Shown: piece after piece, positions 5,459 to 6,462 of the stretch | Numbering within the stretch: the first letter of the stretch is position 1 | Layout: each line of letters starts with the position of its first letter | Notes under the pieces: generated by a model | Told to the model about the DNA's origin: nothing | Databases searched by the model: none | What the model saw: only the letters and a program-made list of their open reading frames with translations | Assembly (NCBI GenBank): GCA_002299495.1 | Contig: DBNZ01000051.1 | Span: 1-6,462, forward strand | Reading direction: 5' to 3' | Length of the DNA: 6,462 nucleotides | Origin: Methylococcaceae bacterium UBA659 | Lineage (GTDB): Bacteria; Pseudomonadota; Gammaproteobacteria; Methylococcales; Methylomonadaceae | Translations under genes and position numbers: made by a program

Positions 5459-6418
5459 ATGGATTTAAAATTTCTCGATTTTGAACAGCCTATCGCCGAA
5501 CTTGAAGCCAAAATACAAGAACTTCGTAATGTCGAGTTCGACAACCATATCAACATCTCCGATGCCATCAAGCAATTGGAGGAAAAAAGCCAAGCCCTGA
5601 CCGAGAGCATTTTTGCCGAGCTTTCCGAATGGCAAATCGCCCAATTGTCACGGCATCCTGGAAGACCGTATACGCTGGACTATATCGGCTATATGTTCAC
5701 CGACTTCCATGAATTGCATGGTGACCGGGTCTATGCGGATGATCCGGCTATTGTTTGTGGCTTGGCGCGGTTGGAAGGCGAACCGGTGATGGTGATAGGC
5801 CATCAAAAAGGCCGCGACACCAGGGAAAAAATCTACCGTAATTTTGGCATGCCTAGGCCTGAAGGTTATCGCAAGGCATTGCGGGTAATGAAATTGGCTG
5901 AACGTTTTAACCTGCCGGTTTTGTGTTTGATCGACACCCCCGGCGCCTATCCCGGCATTGGTGCCGAGGAACGCGGTCAAAGCGAGGCGATAGCCCGTAA
6001 TTTGTTTGAGATGGCCAGGCTGAAAGTGCCGATCATCTGCATCGTCATCGGCGAAGGCGGTTCCGGCGGGGCATTGGCTATCGGCGTCGGCGACCGGCTT
6101 ATCATGATGGAATACAGCACTTATTCGGTGATTTCGCCGGAAGGTTGTGCATCTATCCTGTGGAAAAGCGCGGACAAGGCGCAATTGGCGGCGGAGGCCA
6201 TGGCCATCACCTCAGACCGTATCCGGGAGCAAGGTTTGTTGGACGAAGTGGTCAGGGAACCCGTAGGCGGCGGCCACCGCGATTTCAAAACCACCGCCAT
6301 GAATTTAAAGGAAGTTTTATTGCGCCATTTGAAGGAAATTCAGAGGCTTAGTGTGGAACGGATGCTGGAAAGCCGTTACCAGCGCTTGATGGATTTTGGG
6401 GTTTATACCGAACAATAA
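5459..6418 (+). CDS. accA: Acetyl-CoA carboxylase carboxyltransferase subunit alpha AccA
   Basis: AccA pairs with AccD in the cytoplasmic carboxyltransferase that moves CO2 from carboxybiotin to acetyl-CoA, giving malonyl-CoA for fatty acid synthesis. The 319-residue length equals the usual size. The N-terminus FLDFEQPIAELEAKI (5-19) aligns with E. coli AccA and fixes the start at 5459. A helical region (15-60) leads to WQIAQLSRHPGRPYTLDY (58-75). The crotonase-fold core carries GHQKGRDTREKI (114-125), NFGMPRPEGYRKALR (128-142), DTPGAYPGIGAEERGQ (159-174), the oxyanion-forming glycine loop GEGGSGGALAIG (198-209) and VISPEGCASILWK (224-236). The C-terminus ends SRYQRLMDFG (305-314). No clear Shine-Dalgarno precedes the ATG. 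The gene is preceded by 315 bp of non-coding DNA, so it probably has its own promoter. Nothing recognisable follows in the remaining 44 bases. Confidence 0.97.
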   Translation: MDLKFLDFEQPIAELEAKIQELRNVEFDNHINISDAIKQLEEKSQALTESIFAELSEWQIAQLSRHPGRPYTLDYIGYMFTDFHELHGDRVYADDPAIVCGLARLEGEPVMVIGHQKGRDTREKIYRNFGMPRPEGYRKALRVMKLAERFNLPVLCLIDTPGAYPGIGAEERGQSEAIARNLFEMARLKVPIICIVIGEGGSGGALAIGVGDRLIMMEYSTYSVISPEGCASILWKSADKAQLAAEAMAITSDRIREQGLLDEVVREPVGGGHRDFKTTAMNLKEVLLRHLKEIQRLSVERMLESRYQRLMDFGVYTEQ

Positions 6419-6462
6419 GCGGTCGTTTAGAATCTGTTCAATAGCTCCTGTCGGCAGTTTAG

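Overview
The window looks like chromosomal DNA of a gammaproteobacterium, most likely a methanotroph or other C1-oxidiser of the Methylococcales (Methylomonas-like). This taxonomic call is inference. It rests on an AccA close to the gammaproteobacterial type, an NAD-dependent formate dehydrogenase module of the kind that ends C1 oxidation, and a secreted protein with a PEP-CTERM-like tail. No rRNA or other taxonomic marker is present.

Layout. Positions 1-3868 are transcribed leftward. The outermost block is purE-purK (3868 to 2280), whose genes overlap by 4 nt (ATGA). A 106-nt gap with a good sigma70-type promoter follows, then fdsG-fdsB (2173 to 150), also overlapping by 4 nt. Seven bases after the fdsB stop lies a broken antitoxin gene of the VapB family (142 to 11), with a lost start codon and an internal amber stop. 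The catalytic subunit gene fdsA is not in the window; if it exists in this operon it must lie beyond the left edge. A 192-bp divergent region (3869-4060) separates purE from a rightward gene for a secreted HExxH metalloprotease (4061-5143). A 315-bp intergenic stretch (5144-5458) contains a REP-like palindrome, a GC-rich hairpin, a small perfect palindrome and a weak candidate promoter. It leads into accA (5459-6418). The last 44 bases hold nothing I can identify.

Function. FdsG and FdsB form the NADH-generating diaphorase half of a soluble molybdenum or tungsten formate dehydrogenase. PurE and PurK carry out the two-step carboxylation of AIR in purine synthesis. AccA is the alpha subunit of the acetyl-CoA carboxylase carboxyltransferase. 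The metalloprotease is an exported protein that appears to carry a C-terminal sorting and anchoring tail.

Most of the window is ordinary core metabolism. The unusual points are the antitoxin relic immediately behind fdsB, the altered VPSP sorting motif and odd zinc-site details of the metalloprotease, and the structured DNA between the metalloprotease gene and accA. I did not find a convincing undescribed system.
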